Positions 18,978-28,998 of a stretch of DNA of 64,000 bases are shown one piece after another. The notes beneath the pieces were generated by a model that was not told the DNA's origin, did not search any database, and worked only from the letters and a program-made list of their open reading frames with translations. This DNA is from Bacterioplanoides sp. SCSIO 12839 (GTDB lineage: Bacteria > Pseudomonadota > Gammaproteobacteria > Pseudomonadales > Oceanobacteraceae): the NCBI RefSeq assembly GCF_024397975.1, contig NZ_CP073745.1:737501-801500 (forward strand), read 5' to 3'. The stretch's first letter is position 1. Each line of letters opens with the position of its first letter. Made by a program: the position numbers and the translations under genes.

Positions 18978-19965
18978 TAAAGTTTTGATCGTGGCTTCTG
19001 CAGGTGGTCATTTGACTCAAGCCATGTGTGCTACAAGTGAGTTTGACGATATAGTTTTGGTGAGCAACAAAATAACCATAACGGACGATCGTATCAATCG
19101 CGCTTATCAAATATTTGATACTCAATTTAATCCGTTTATACATTTTATTAATGTATTTTTTGCCTTATTTATATTATTACGACATCGACCAAAAGCGATT
19201 TTAAGTACTGGTGGCCCTATCGTTTTACCTTTCGCTTTGTTGGCCAAGGTTTTGCGCTTTAGATTTGTGTTTATTGATACCCTTTCTCGCGTGGTTGAAT
19301 TATCAAACACAGGAAAGCTGATCCGAAAATATAAGCTCTTTAACTTATTTTTCTCTCAATGGGAGCAGATCGCTAAGCGAAATGATGTTCAGTACATAGG
19401 CAAGTGTTTCGATATTCTTAATGAGAACCAAGAACACGTTTCAATCACCCCGTTAGACTCGCCAAAAATACCTTTAATACTGGTAACGTTAGGCACTTCC
19501 GACTATCAATTTCAGCGCTTATTGGAACTCATTTCTGAGCACCCTTTATACAAAAGTGCCAAGGTTCGATGGGTGATTCAGGCAGGTGATAATGAAGTGA
19601 AAAAACACCCGGCTAACGGTGAAGTTGTGAATTTAGTCTCACGTCAGGATATGGAGGCGTATGTAAAAGAGGCGAGTTTGGTTGTCAGTCATTGTGGTAT
19701 TGGAAGTATTAACTTGATGCTCAGCTATCAAAAGCGAGTATTTTTTGTGCCTCGAGTTGAGAAATTTTCTGAGTTTTCGGATGACCATCAACTTCAAATC
19801 GCACAAGAGATTAATCATCCGCTTATGAATGTTGTATACCCTAATGAGTCGTTACCCAGTTTAAGTGTTGAAGACTTATTGACTCAGCCTCGATATAACG
19901 TCTCTAGAGATATTACGAACAGGGTATTTGCTAAGCAAATTCATAAAGTGTGTATTAGGGCTTAG
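18970..19965 (+). CDS. Alg14-Alg13-type fused UDP-sugar glycosyltransferase
   Basis: Two half-enzymes appear joined in one 331-residue chain. Residues 1-155 resemble Alg14/PssD (VLIVASAGGHLTQAM at the start, LSTGGPIVLPFALLAKVLRF near 77, then DTLSRVVELSNTGKL); these form the membrane-bound acceptor half. Residues about 170-330 resemble Alg13/PssE, the donor-binding half (LILVTLGTSDYQFQRLLELI near 175, LVVSHCGIGSINLML near 240). In most bacteria PssD and PssE are separate proteins of about 150 residues each. UDP-glucuronate or UDP-glucose is a plausible donor because ugd lies in the locus. The ATG overlaps the previous gene. Confidence 0.78.
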   Translation: MGNKVLIVASAGGHLTQAMCATSEFDDIVLVSNKITITDDRINRAYQIFDTQFNPFIHFINVFFALFILLRHRPKAILSTGGPIVLPFALLAKVLRFRFVFIDTLSRVVELSNTGKLIRKYKLFNLFFSQWEQIAKRNDVQYIGKCFDILNENQEHVSITPLDSPKIPLILVTLGTSDYQFQRLLELISEHPLYKSAKVRWVIQAGDNEVKKHPANGEVVNLVSRQDMEAYVKEASLVVSHCGIGSINLMLSYQKRVFFVPRVEKFSEFSDDHQLQIAQEINHPLMNVVYPNESLPSLSVEDLLTQPRYNVSRDITNRVFAKQIHKVCIRA

Positions 19966-19967
19966 TT

Positions 19968-20966
19968 ATGTTTTATCAATATGTACATAACTTGCGTGGA
20001 CTAGCTATTTTGTTAGTTATTTCCGCCCATGTGATTTCTGTTGTTCCTTTCAGTAATTCAGAGTTTGCCGATGTCATTCGTAGTTTGCTGAGAAATTGCA
20101 CTGTTATTTTTGTATTGATTGGCGGCTGGCTATTTTCTTATCTGGTCTCTAAATACACTTATAAATCATATTTGGTGAATAAACTTCAAAAAGTCGTTAT
20201 TCCTTACATGGTGATATCGCTGCCTGCATTGGCCATTTATTTGTTAGGGTACAAGAGCGCTCATCCATGGGTGGATTTAGCTGCACTTAAAGAAAGCTAT
20301 GGTTTGATAGGACAAACCCTGTACTTTTTGTTTACGGGAGCACATCTCGGGCCTCTTTGGTTTATGCCTATGGTGTTTTTGTTTTATTTGGCTTTTCCTA
20401 TCTTTAAGGCCTTATCGAGTAGTCGTTATTTACCCCTTGTAATTGTACTTGCGTTAATACCTGCTCTTTATTTAGGCAGGCCTCTTGCTAACGATAATAC
20501 TCTTCAATCATTTTTCTATTTCTTACCTGTTTGGTTGATGGGGATGGCCATTTTTCACCATAAAGTCATGTATCAGAGCTTGTCCCGTTATTTCTATTTG
20601 TACTTCTTTTTCTTCTTAGTGCTGCTTACATCGATTTATTTTATTTGGGAATGGGACTCTCGAGTGGATTTACTTTTGAAAATTGCTATAGGCGTGATGC
20701 TTTTTTCAGGTTTCTATCGTTTAGCGAATTCACCTAATAGGTTTTTAGGTTTGATGGCGGACTTATCTTTTTATCTATTTTTTATTCATGGTTACTTCAT
20801 GGCCGTATTCAGAGCTCTATTCGCTAAGTTCACTTTTCTACCTCAAGATATTTTAGGTTTTATTATCGTTTTTATTTTAGTGCTTAGTTTATCTGTTATG
20901 AGTTTTTATTGTTTCAGGTTCTTCCTAAAAAGTAGAACTGGTACGTTACTTGGAGCCTATAGATAA
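19968..20966 (+). CDS. Acyltransferase-3 family membrane protein (second copy)
   Basis: Ten-helix membrane protein of 332 residues. The N terminus FYQYVHNLRGLAILLVISAH contains the R-G and helix-1 His that mark the acyltransferase 3 family, and GAHLGPLWFMPMVFLFY near residue 123 matches the second conserved region. It probably transfers an acyl group (often acetyl) to the polysaccharide repeat unit. The gene starts two bases after the fused glycosyltransferase stop and ends directly against the flippase start, so it is part of the same transcript. Sugar and acyl specificity are unknown. Confidence 0.8.
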   Translation: MFYQYVHNLRGLAILLVISAHVISVVPFSNSEFADVIRSLLRNCTVIFVLIGGWLFSYLVSKYTYKSYLVNKLQKVVIPYMVISLPALAIYLLGYKSAHPWVDLAALKESYGLIGQTLYFLFTGAHLGPLWFMPMVFLFYLAFPIFKALSSSRYLPLVIVLALIPALYLGRPLANDNTLQSFFYFLPVWLMGMAIFHHKVMYQSLSRYFYLYFFFFLVLLTSIYFIWEWDSRVDLLLKIAIGVMLFSGFYRLANSPNRFLGLMADLSFYLFFIHGYFMAVFRALFAKFTFLPQDILGFIIVFILVLSLSVMSFYCFRFFLKSRTGTLLGAYR

Positions 20967-22394
20967 ATGGCAATATCCAAAGATTTAAATAAAGCAATTA
21001 TTCGAAGTATTACAGGTAAATACGCGTTATACGTTATACAAATACTGTCTCTTATCCTACTGTCTCGAATTTTTACTCCAGAAGAATTTGGCGTTATTGC
21101 TGCGGTTCAAGTAATTGCTCTTTTCTTTCAGATGGTTGCAACCTCAGGACTAGCTCCAGCAGTGGTGTTTCATGATGGGTTAACCGATGATAAACGTGAT
21201 GGAATTTTTAGTGCATCGATCTTAATCGGGGTCGTATTGGCCATTCTTTTTGCATTCTGCTCTTCTCCTTTTTTGATCTGGCTTGGTATTGAAGACAGCT
21301 GGATGTTAACGATTTTACTATCGATAAACATATTATTTGCCAGCGTTTCGATGTTGCCTGTGGCTGCTCTGCAAAAAGATGAAATGTTTATTAAGGTATC
21401 CTCAGCCGAGGTAATTGCAGAGCTTGTTTTGCTGAGTGTATGCCTATTTTTATTCTTCTATTATCAATGGGGGCTCGAAGCTTTAGCCATTAAGATTCTA
21501 TTAACGCCTTTTCTACGATTTGTATGTTATTTCTATTTTTCTAGTAACACTCAACTGGGAAGACCTCGAATTGGTAAGGATGTTGGCGCATTCGGAGAGC
21601 TCTATCAATTTGCAAAATTTCAGGTGTTATTTAACTTTTTAAATTTCTTTTCACGCAATTTAGATACCTTGTTGGTCACTAAGTATTTCGGTACCGCGGT
21701 GGTTGGATTTTACGATAAGTCTTATCAATTAATGCGTTATCCTTTGCAATTGTTCACCTTTGCAATTACGCCTGCCTTACAACCTGTGTTAACTAAATAT
21801 AAAGATCAACCTGATGTAGTGCAGAAAGAGTTTTATCGAGTGGCTTCTAAGTTAGCGGTTGTAGGGCTTTTTGCATCAAATGTTCTTTATTGGTGTGCTG
21901 CCGATGTACTTTTTATTATGTTTGGTGATCAGTGGTTTGGTGCGACTGATATTTTGAAAGTACTTGCGGTGTCCATCCCTTTACAGATGGTGCTAAGTTC
22001 CACAGGGGGGATTTATCAAGCCTTTGGGGATACCAAGAGCTTGTTTATTTGTGGTGTCTTTTCATCGGTTGTGAATGTATCCGCTATTGTCATAGGGATA
22101 GCTATGAATGATATTTTGTGGCTATGTTTCTTATTGATTGGGGTCTTTATTCTGAACTTTATTCAGTGTTTTTGGCTGATGCATAAGTCGGTATTTATAG
22201 CTGTTCAGCCTATAAAGTTTCTCTGTTTACTCACTCTGTGTTTATTACCTTACTGTAATTTGTTCTTCTTTTCTGTTTCAGACGTTTATCCAGATCAGCT
22301 TTTAACTTCGTTTATGGATGCTTCTTTTGTGACATGTATTTCTATCGCTTTTTCTGCGGTTTTTTTCTTTATGAGTAAAAAGGTATTCGGATGA
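20967..22394 (+). CDS. Wzx-type polysaccharide repeat-unit flippase
   Basis: Membrane transporter of the PST/MOP superfamily that flips undecaprenyl-diphosphate-linked repeat units to the periplasmic side. The 475 residues contain about 12-14 membrane segments. The N terminus (KAIIRSITGKYALYVIQILSLILLSRIFTPEEFG, here split into family features: a basic start, a first helix and the LLxRxFTPEEFG motif) and NLDTLLVTKYFGTAVVGFYD near residue 235 are typical of the Wzx/TuaB/WzxC branch. It lies among glycosyltransferase and acyltransferase genes, directly abutting its neighbours. The ATG at 20967 follows the previous stop without a gap. Confidence 0.85.
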   Translation: MAISKDLNKAIIRSITGKYALYVIQILSLILLSRIFTPEEFGVIAAVQVIALFFQMVATSGLAPAVVFHDGLTDDKRDGIFSASILIGVVLAILFAFCSSPFLIWLGIEDSWMLTILLSINILFASVSMLPVAALQKDEMFIKVSSAEVIAELVLLSVCLFLFFYYQWGLEALAIKILLTPFLRFVCYFYFSSNTQLGRPRIGKDVGAFGELYQFAKFQVLFNFLNFFSRNLDTLLVTKYFGTAVVGFYDKSYQLMRYPLQLFTFAITPALQPVLTKYKDQPDVVQKEFYRVASKLAVVGLFASNVLYWCAADVLFIMFGDQWFGATDILKVLAVSIPLQMVLSSTGGIYQAFGDTKSLFICGVFSSVVNVSAIVIGIAMNDILWLCFLLIGVFILNFIQCFWLMHKSVFIAVQPIKFLCLLTLCLLPYCNLFFFSVSDVYPDQLLTSFMDASFVTCISIAFSAVFFFMSKKVFG

Positions 22395-23392
22395 ACAGCA
22401 GATCAGCAGGAATGTTTTTAAGTCTTATTCTCGTGATCGTCGTTGTTGGCAAAGTCAGTGCAACGCCAATGACTGGATGTTCCTATCAATTGACTGCATC
22501 TTTTTTTCCATATATTCCTTTTATTAATGAGTTTCAGACGTTTGCGGATATAGAAGATAAGCTGCAGCCGGGTGATATCGTGTGCTTTGAAGAAGGGCAA
22601 TACTCTGGAATCTCAATTGAAAATGTACATGCGACTCAGTCTTCACCCATAGTTCTTAAATCAATAGTGGATAAGGGCGCTCATATTTCGTTGTCTGATT
22701 ATAAAGGCACAGGTATTAGTTTAAGGGAGAGTAGTTACATTCGTATTGAAGGGTTTAAAGTTTCTGGAGGGCTTTATGGCATTAGAGCTCTAGATAGTCA
22801 TGATTTGGTTATTCAAAGAAACTGGATCGAGAATGTCGGGCAAGAAGCCATTCTTGCTACTGTTGATAAATGCAGTACCGATTCGGGCAATTTTAATATC
22901 AGTGAAAACCGTATTTTGACAACAGGCAGGAAAAACCCTCAATACGGTGAGGGCATTTATATTGGTTCAGGTAAGGCATCTCTTTGTGGCATAGAGACTG
23001 TGCTGATTAATGGGAATTCCATATCTGAGACGACTAATGAAGCGATTGATATTAAATACAATGTATCTGACGTATTAATCCAAAATAATCGTATCGATAA
23101 TATTGATTTGGCGTTTAATGGTGTCATTACCTTATCTACCTCTGAATTCCCAAAAGTAGATGGTAAGTATCGAGTACTCAATAATAGAATTTCTAATTTT
23201 GTAAATAGAAATGGCTACATTGCCAATGCCATAGCTATTGGTAATGGAAGTGCTTTGATCAAAGGTAATGATGTCAAAAATGAGGGGGGCTTGTTTATAA
23301 GATTCTATGACTCGTTGAAGGCTACCGCGTTTGATTACATAGAAGTTGAGTCTAATACTTTGTCGGGTGGGTTGGGCTATTCAAATGAGTGA
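22391..23392 (+). CDS. Secreted right-handed beta-helix protein
   Basis: Exported 333-residue protein with a signal peptide (FLSLILVIVVVGKVSATP) and many short parallel beta-helix turns, for example ITLSTSEFPKVDGKYRVLNN and the repeated N-x-I/x-x-N pattern (ENVHAT, NRILTT, NGNSISET, QNNRIDN). Such folds occur in polysaccharide lyases, epimerases and adhesins. Inside a Wzy-type locus the likely role is trimming or modifying the polymer in the periplasm, but catalytic residues were not identified. The start overlaps the flippase stop by four bases. The C terminus overlaps the next gene by eight bases. Confidence 0.7.
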   Translation: MNSRSAGMFLSLILVIVVVGKVSATPMTGCSYQLTASFFPYIPFINEFQTFADIEDKLQPGDIVCFEEGQYSGISIENVHATQSSPIVLKSIVDKGAHISLSDYKGTGISLRESSYIRIEGFKVSGGLYGIRALDSHDLVIQRNWIENVGQEAILATVDKCSTDSGNFNISENRILTTGRKNPQYGEGIYIGSGKASLCGIETVLINGNSISETTNEAIDIKYNVSDVLIQNNRIDNIDLAFNGVITLSTSEFPKVDGKYRVLNNRISNFVNRNGYIANAIAIGNGSALIKGNDVKNEGGLFIRFYDSLKATAFDYIEVESNTLSGGLGYSNE

Positions 23393-24410
23393 ATCAAAGA
23401 AAAAAAGAGTAACGCACGTTGATGTTGCTAGAGGTATTTCGATCACTCTTGTGGCGTTATTTCATAGTAAAGTAAGTCTGTATTTCCCTTCATTTATGGA
23501 TGCGTTAAGTGTCTTAAGAATGCCTTTCTTCTTTTTTATATCGGGGCTTTTTTTTAATTTAAATACAGACCTGAATCGAATTGTTAGTTCAAAAGCCTCA
23601 GCATTATTAAAACCGTACCTTGTAACTCTTGTACTTGTTCTTTTAGCAAGTACTATTTTGCAGGGTGAGTCGTTTATGATTCAAGCGCTAGGTATTCTCT
23701 ATGGTAATGGAGATACTTTGAAATGGACGCCCTTATGGTTTTTAGTGCATCTGTTTTGGATTTATGTGTTAGCAAAACTTTTCTATAGTTTTGTTTTATA
23801 TAAGATTGAAAGTACTTTATCTATTGTTGTTATATTAATAGCAATACTTTTAGTCGGTGCTTACAACCTTTCATTGATGTATAGCCCCAATACACTAGGC
23901 GAAAAAGTTTACTTTTCAGGCTTACCTCATTCTTTAGATATTATTCTGGTGAGCTTGCCTTACTTTTTGCTTGGCAGTTATTTAAAGCAATATGTTCTGC
24001 AGTTTAAAGCTAACTTGGTAGCCGCGACTCTGGCAATTGCAGTTTTCTTCAGTATCGTTTTATTTGTTCAACCTCAGGTGGACCTAAACCGTCGTATCTT
24101 TGAGTTCCCGATGTACTCGGTTGTTGCTTCTTTTGCAGGGATTTATTTGATGGTTCAGGTTGCCTATTTATTAAGTAAAGTATCGTTTTTATCTAATTTT
24201 TTTATTCGTTTAGGGCAGGCATCTCTATTTATTTTGATTTTTCATGTCTATCTAGGTGCTGTCTCCAATAAGATTATCACTAGGTTTGTAGAGCCCTCAG
24301 TGTTGATTGCTTTTGTTACTTTCATAATAAGTATCGTTGCCCCAATAGTGATTTTTGAGCTGGTCAAGAGGAATGTTTTTTTGTCAATGCTTTATTTGTA
24401 TAGGAAATAA
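23385..24410 (+). CDS. Acyltransferase-3 family membrane protein (third copy)
   Basis: Membrane-bound acyltransferase of 341 residues from the ATG at 23385. VTHVDVARGISITLVALFHS carries the D-x-A-R-G and helix-1 His pattern, and LRMPFFFFISGLFF is the second family motif. About ten hydrophobic segments follow. The frame is open upstream to 23346, but the overlap ATGAGTGA with the beta-helix gene and the usual N terminus support 23385. It is the third such enzyme in the locus, so the polymer probably carries several acyl groups. Confidence 0.8.
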   Translation: MSESKKKRVTHVDVARGISITLVALFHSKVSLYFPSFMDALSVLRMPFFFFISGLFFNLNTDLNRIVSSKASALLKPYLVTLVLVLLASTILQGESFMIQALGILYGNGDTLKWTPLWFLVHLFWIYVLAKLFYSFVLYKIESTLSIVVILIAILLVGAYNLSLMYSPNTLGEKVYFSGLPHSLDIILVSLPYFLLGSYLKQYVLQFKANLVAATLAIAVFFSIVLFVQPQVDLNRRIFEFPMYSVVASFAGIYLMVQVAYLLSKVSFLSNFFIRLGQASLFILIFHVYLGAVSNKIITRFVEPSVLIAFVTFIISIVAPIVIFELVKRNVFLSMLYLYRK

Positions 24411-24532
24411 AATGAGAAACTGATAAATTTTACTGTTATTTGTGTTACCTTTTTTGTTGGGTGTTTTAAGAAGATTTCATCCATGTATTATTGTTGTATG
24501 TATCATGTTGTTAATATTTGAGAATTACTAGT

Positions 24533-25957
24533 ATGATTACTCCTGTTATCATGGCCGGTGGCTCCGGTACTCGTTTATGGCCCATGTCACGTACGGCGTT
24601 TCCTAAGCAGTTCCTAGCATTAGGTAAGCAGCTAACCATGCTGCAGCAAACTACGGCGCGTTTGGATGGCCTGCACTCTGGCAAGCCAGTGGTAATAACC
24701 AATGAAGAGCATCGTTTTCTCGTTGCAGAGCAAATGCGTCAGCAGAGCCTTGAGGGGGATATTTTACTGGAGCCGGTCGGTCGTAATACGGCACCTGCGA
24801 TCGCTCTGGCTGCGTTTCAGTTATTAAAAAACAATCCTAATAATGTTCCGGTTATGCTGGTGTTGGCTTCTGATCATATTATTCAAAATACTGAGGCGTT
24901 TCAGCAATCAGTATTAACCTTACTGCCAGATGTTGAAGCGGGTAATTTTGGTACGCTAGGGATTGTGCCAACCGAGCCTGCAACGGGTTACGGCTATATA
25001 AAACGTGCTTCTTCTGACGTGGTGGCTGATGTCGAGCAATTTGTTGAGAAGCCCGATGCCGTAACTGCGAAAACTTATCTCGAAAATGACTACTTGTGGA
25101 ATAGTGGCATGTTTATGATTCGTGCCGATCGTTATCTGGAAGAGTTAAAGGAGTATCGGCCGGATATCTATCAGGCTTGTGAAAAAGCCATGATGGATAC
25201 TTCGCAGGATCTGGACTTTACCCGTGTTAATAAAGAAGCATTTGAAGCCTGCCCGGATGAATCCATCGATTACGCAGTGATGGAGCCGTTATCCGTGACC
25301 GGTAATGTGGTGGTTACACCACTGAATGCTGGCTGGAGTGATGTCGGCAGTTGGTCTGCCCTGTGGGAAATTGGTGAGAAGTGTGCTGATGGCAATGTTT
25401 TACTTGGTAAAGACGTTCATCAACATGCGATATTAAAAGACACACGTGATAGTTTCATCTTCAGTGAAAATCGTTTAATCACAACGTTGGGTGTTGAGAA
25501 CCTGGTAGTGGTAGATACACCGGATGCCATTTTGATCGCTGATAAAGATAAAGTACAAAACGTTAAAGAAATCGTAGCCGAGATTAAAAAACAAGGTCGT
25601 ACTGAGCACTACAGTCATCGCGAAGTGTATCGCCCTTGGGGGAAATACGACTCCATCGATAATGGCGAGCGTTACCAGGTTAAGCGCATTACCGTTAAAC
25701 CAGGCGCGAAATTGTCGGTGCAGATGCATCATCACCGTGCGGAACATTGGATTGTGGTTTCAGGAACCGCCAGTGTTACCAATGGTGATAACACTTATCT
25801 GGTGACTGAAAACGAGTCCACCTATATCCCTATTGGTCAGGTGCATGCGCTGGAAAATCCTGGCGTGATTCCATTGGAAATGATCGAAGTGCAATCGGGT
25901 TCTTATTTAGGTGAAGATGATATCGTTCGCCTCAAAGATAAATACGGTCGCGCCTGA
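24533..25957 (+). CDS. manC: Mannose-1-phosphate guanylyltransferase / mannose-6-phosphate isomerase
   Basis: Bifunctional cytosolic enzyme that makes GDP-mannose from mannose-1-phosphate and GTP and interconverts fructose-6-P and mannose-6-P. The 474 residues start [20 protein letters not shown] with the nucleotidyltransferase signature G-G-S-G-T-R and the lysine in [15 protein letters not shown] near residue 180 is the metal/sugar motif. A C-terminal cupin ([35 protein letters not shown]) is the isomerase part. A TTG at 24518 could extend the frame, but the ATG at 24533 fits the family. With manB 20 bases downstream it supplies GDP-mannose for the locus. Confidence 0.93.
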   Translation: MITPVIMAGGSGTRLWPMSRTAFPKQFLALGKQLTMLQQTTARLDGLHSGKPVVITNEEHRFLVAEQMRQQSLEGDILLEPVGRNTAPAIALAAFQLLKNNPNNVPVMLVLASDHIIQNTEAFQQSVLTLLPDVEAGNFGTLGIVPTEPATGYGYIKRASSDVVADVEQFVEKPDAVTAKTYLENDYLWNSGMFMIRADRYLEELKEYRPDIYQACEKAMMDTSQDLDFTRVNKEAFEACPDESIDYAVMEPLSVTGNVVVTPLNAGWSDVGSWSALWEIGEKCADGNVLLGKDVHQHAILKDTRDSFIFSENRLITTLGVENLVVVDTPDAILIADKDKVQNVKEIVAEIKKQGRTEHYSHREVYRPWGKYDSIDNGERYQVKRITVKPGAKLSVQMHHHRAEHWIVVSGTASVTNGDNTYLVTENESTYIPIGQVHALENPGVIPLEMIEVQSGSYLGEDDIVRLKDKYGRA

Positions 25958-25977
25958 CACAAAAGGTAATAGAAATT

Positions 25978-27345
25978 ATGACGCAGTTAAGTTGCTTTAA
26001 AGCCTATGACATTCGTGGCCGTTTAGGCGAAGAATTAAATACCGATATTGCTTATCGTATCGGGCGGGCTTATGCCCAGTTTCTGGATGCTAAAAAAGTT
26101 GTGGTAGGCGGTGATGTTCGGGAAACCAGTGAAGCGCTTAAGCAAGCACTGGCACAAGGTATGACGGATGCCGGTTGCGATGTGATTGACCTGGGAATGA
26201 CAGGGACTGAGCAAGTGTATTTTGCGGCATTCCATCTGGATGTGGATGGCGGTATTGAAGTGACGGCCAGTCATAACCCCATCGACTTTAATGGCATGAA
26301 GCTGGTACGCCGTGGTGCTCAACCGATTAGTGGCGATACCGGGCTAAAAGATATTCAGGCATTGGCTGAATCTGGCGACTTCAACAAGGTAGAGCATAAG
26401 GGGTCAGTTACCTCTCTGGATTTGATGTCAGCCTATGTTGATCACTTGCTGGGTTATGTTGACCTAAGCAATTTTAAACCGCTGAAATTAGTCGTAAATG
26501 CGGGTAATGGCTCTGCCGGGCCAAGCATTGATGCCATTGAAAATGCATTGAACCAGCGTGGTGTGCCAGTTGAATTTATCAAAGTACACCATGAGCCTGA
26601 TGCCAGTTTCCCACATGGTATTCCCAACCCTCTGTTACCCGAAAATCGTTCTGCCACGGCGGCTGCAGTGGTTGAGCACAAGGCCGATATGGGCATTGCC
26701 TGGGATGGGGATTTTGATCGTTGTTTTTTGTTTGATGAAAACGGCGAATTCATTGAAGGTTATTACATTGTTGGTTTATTAGCCGAAGCCTTTTTGCTAA
26801 AGCATCCAGGTGAAAAAATCATCCATGATCCACGTTTAACCTGGAATACTATCGATATGGTTGAGCGCAGTGGCGGTGTTGCGATTCAGAGTAAAACCGG
26901 CCATGCCTTTATCAAGGAGCGGATGAGAGCTGAAAACGCCGTATACGGTGGTGAAATGAGCGCGCACCACTATTTCCGCGACTTTGCTTATTGTGATAGT
27001 GGCATGATCCCCTGGTTGTTGGTGGCTGAGCTGCTGTGTGTTCAGGGTAAGACGATGTCAGAGCTGGTTGGTGAGCGTATGGCAGCCTTCCCATGCAGTG
27101 GTGAAATTAACTATCGCGTATCGGATGTGCCAGCTGTGTTGGCGGCTGTGAAAGTGCATTTTGCTGCCAAGAATCCGGTAATAGATACCACCGATGGCCT
27201 GAGCCTTGAAATGCCCGAGTGGCGTATGAATATTCGTGCCTCGAATACCGAACCGCTGTTGCGTTTGAATATTGAAACCCGTGGAGACGCTCAACTCGTT
27301 GACGTATTGGTAGCTGATATTGAGCGGATGATTGAGTTGGTTTGA
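25978..27345 (+). CDS. manB: Phosphomannomutase
   Basis: Cytosolic alpha-D-phosphohexomutase of 455 residues converting mannose-6-P to mannose-1-P (CpsG/AlgC type). Visible signatures are the N-terminal [16 protein letters not shown], the active-site phosphoserine loop [13 protein letters not shown] near residue 97, the metal site DGDFDRCF near 242, and the sugar-binding [10 protein letters not shown] near 322. Length is typical for the family. It is adjacent to manC in the same orientation. It could also act on glucose phosphates, as AlgC does. Confidence 0.92.
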   Translation: MTQLSCFKAYDIRGRLGEELNTDIAYRIGRAYAQFLDAKKVVVGGDVRETSEALKQALAQGMTDAGCDVIDLGMTGTEQVYFAAFHLDVDGGIEVTASHNPIDFNGMKLVRRGAQPISGDTGLKDIQALAESGDFNKVEHKGSVTSLDLMSAYVDHLLGYVDLSNFKPLKLVVNAGNGSAGPSIDAIENALNQRGVPVEFIKVHHEPDASFPHGIPNPLLPENRSATAAAVVEHKADMGIAWDGDFDRCFLFDENGEFIEGYYIVGLLAEAFLLKHPGEKIIHDPRLTWNTIDMVERSGGVAIQSKTGHAFIKERMRAENAVYGGEMSAHHYFRDFAYCDSGMIPWLLVAELLCVQGKTMSELVGERMAAFPCSGEINYRVSDVPAVLAAVKVHFAAKNPVIDTTDGLSLEMPEWRMNIRASNTEPLLRLNIETRGDAQLVDVLVADIERMIELV

Positions 27346-27441
27346 TGTGCCAATACTTGGATGGAGTCAGAATCATGTGGCGCTCTATGATTAAATAGAT
27401 GCGGTGCTAGGAATAACCCACAAAAACACACGGAGGTGTTT

Positions 27442-28926
27442 ATGTATTCTATTCGTCATCATGGTGCGGTATCCGGTGTGACTGGTTCTTGCCATCAGTT
27501 AACGCTGGATTCTGGTGGTAGTGTTCTGATTGATTGTGGTTTGTTTCAGGGCGCAGAGTCGTTTGATCGTGAATCTGAAGATTCTGGCTTTGGCCAAAAG
27601 CAAATTGATTTTGATATTTCGAATGTAAAAGCGTTACTGGTAACCCATTGCCACATCGATCATGTTGGGCGTATCCCTTATTTGTTAGCCGCTGGTTTCA
27701 ACGGCCCGATTTATGCCAGCCGCGCTACTGCTGAGTTATTACCCCAGGTTATCGAAGATGCCATTAAGGTAGGCGTTTCCCGTAATCGCCAGATTATTAC
27801 TTCGGTATTACGCAGGCTTAAAAAACAGCTGGTTGCAGTAGATTATAATGACTGGCAGGCAGTGATGCCGGGTTTAAAAGCCAGGTTTAAAGTGGCGGGG
27901 CATATTCTGGGGTCGGCTTATATTGAGCTGGATGTCTTTCCGATGCAGCAGACTGCTGGCCGGCAATCGCCTGATAGAGTGATGTCAATACGGGAGCAGT
28001 CAAAACGAGTCATCTTCTCCGGTGATCTGGGGGCACCTTATTCTCCTTTATTGCCAGCTCCAAAATCGCCGTATCGTTGTGATGAGCTGATTATTGAAAG
28101 TACCTACGGTGATAGAATGCACGAAGGGCGAAAGTTACGCCGCAAGCGTTTAAAAGCCGTGGTTGAGCGGTGTTTACAGAACAAAGGTACGGTTTTAATC
28201 CCGGCGTTTTCCATTGGTCGCACTCAGGAGCTGCTGTACGAGCTGGAAGATATTATCGCCCAGACTGATCGCATTGAAGGCGATACGCTTTGGCATCATC
28301 TGGATGTCATTGTTGATTCGCCACTGGCATCCCGTTTTACCGAGCACTATCAACGTTTAAAGCATCTGTGGGATGCTGAGGCGCGGCGCAAAGTAAGCTC
28401 TGGCCGACATCCCTTATCCTTTGAAAACTTGTTAACAGTGAATACGCATCAGGAGCATACAAGGCTGGTGCAATACCTGAAAGATAGTGGTCGCCCGGCG
28501 ATTGTCATTGCTGCCAGTGGCATGTGCGCGGGGGGCCGGATGCAGAACTATTTACAACAACTGCTACCTGATGAGCGCACCGATGTGGTGTTTGTGGGGT
28601 ATCAGGCAAAAGGCACGCCCGGGCGTGATATTCAGCGCTATGGTCCTCGTTTTAGTCAGGGTAAACCACCGGGATATGTCGTCTTTGATCAGCAAGGTGG
28701 TTCTGCTGAGAAAGTCGATATACGCGCGGGTATCTATACACTCAGTGGCTATAGCGCCCATGCAGACCAGGCTGGCCTGGTCAACTTTGTTAAGCGCATG
28801 CGCCATTGGCCCAAGCATATTCGTATTGTGCATGGTGACGAGGATGCAAAGCAGCAGTTAAAGTCAGTTTATCTCCAATTGTATGATGACCATGCTCAGG
28901 ATGTGGATGTACAGATTCCGCAGTGA
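27442..28926 (+). CDS. MBL-fold beta-CASP protein with RNA-specificity domain
   Basis: Metallo-beta-lactamase superfamily protein of 494 residues of the CPSF/YsiH-like type, predicted nuclease or RNA-processing enzyme. Metal motifs are HCHIDHVGR near residue 70, the HILGS segment near 155, and SGDLGAPYSPLL near 195; the beta-CASP/RMMBL part has SIGRTQELLYELEDII, SGMCAGGRM, VGYQAKGTPGRDI and GYSAHADQAGL. The frame has a GTG at 27436 inside the strong ribosome binding site (CGGAGG); the ATG at 27442 is the likely start. Its position between manB and ugd is unusual, and no link to polysaccharide synthesis is evident. Substrate unknown. Confidence 0.82.
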   Translation: MYSIRHHGAVSGVTGSCHQLTLDSGGSVLIDCGLFQGAESFDRESEDSGFGQKQIDFDISNVKALLVTHCHIDHVGRIPYLLAAGFNGPIYASRATAELLPQVIEDAIKVGVSRNRQIITSVLRRLKKQLVAVDYNDWQAVMPGLKARFKVAGHILGSAYIELDVFPMQQTAGRQSPDRVMSIREQSKRVIFSGDLGAPYSPLLPAPKSPYRCDELIIESTYGDRMHEGRKLRRKRLKAVVERCLQNKGTVLIPAFSIGRTQELLYELEDIIAQTDRIEGDTLWHHLDVIVDSPLASRFTEHYQRLKHLWDAEARRKVSSGRHPLSFENLLTVNTHQEHTRLVQYLKDSGRPAIVIAASGMCAGGRMQNYLQQLLPDERTDVVFVGYQAKGTPGRDIQRYGPRFSQGKPPGYVVFDQQGGSAEKVDIRAGIYTLSGYSAHADQAGLVNFVKRMRHWPKHIRIVHGDEDAKQQLKSVYLQLYDDHAQDVDVQIPQ

Positions 28927-28998
28927 TATGGTGTGCGCAGAATTTATAGTCGTGGCTGTAAAGCTACGGCGTAGGTTAAAAATTAAACAGGAAGCAAT

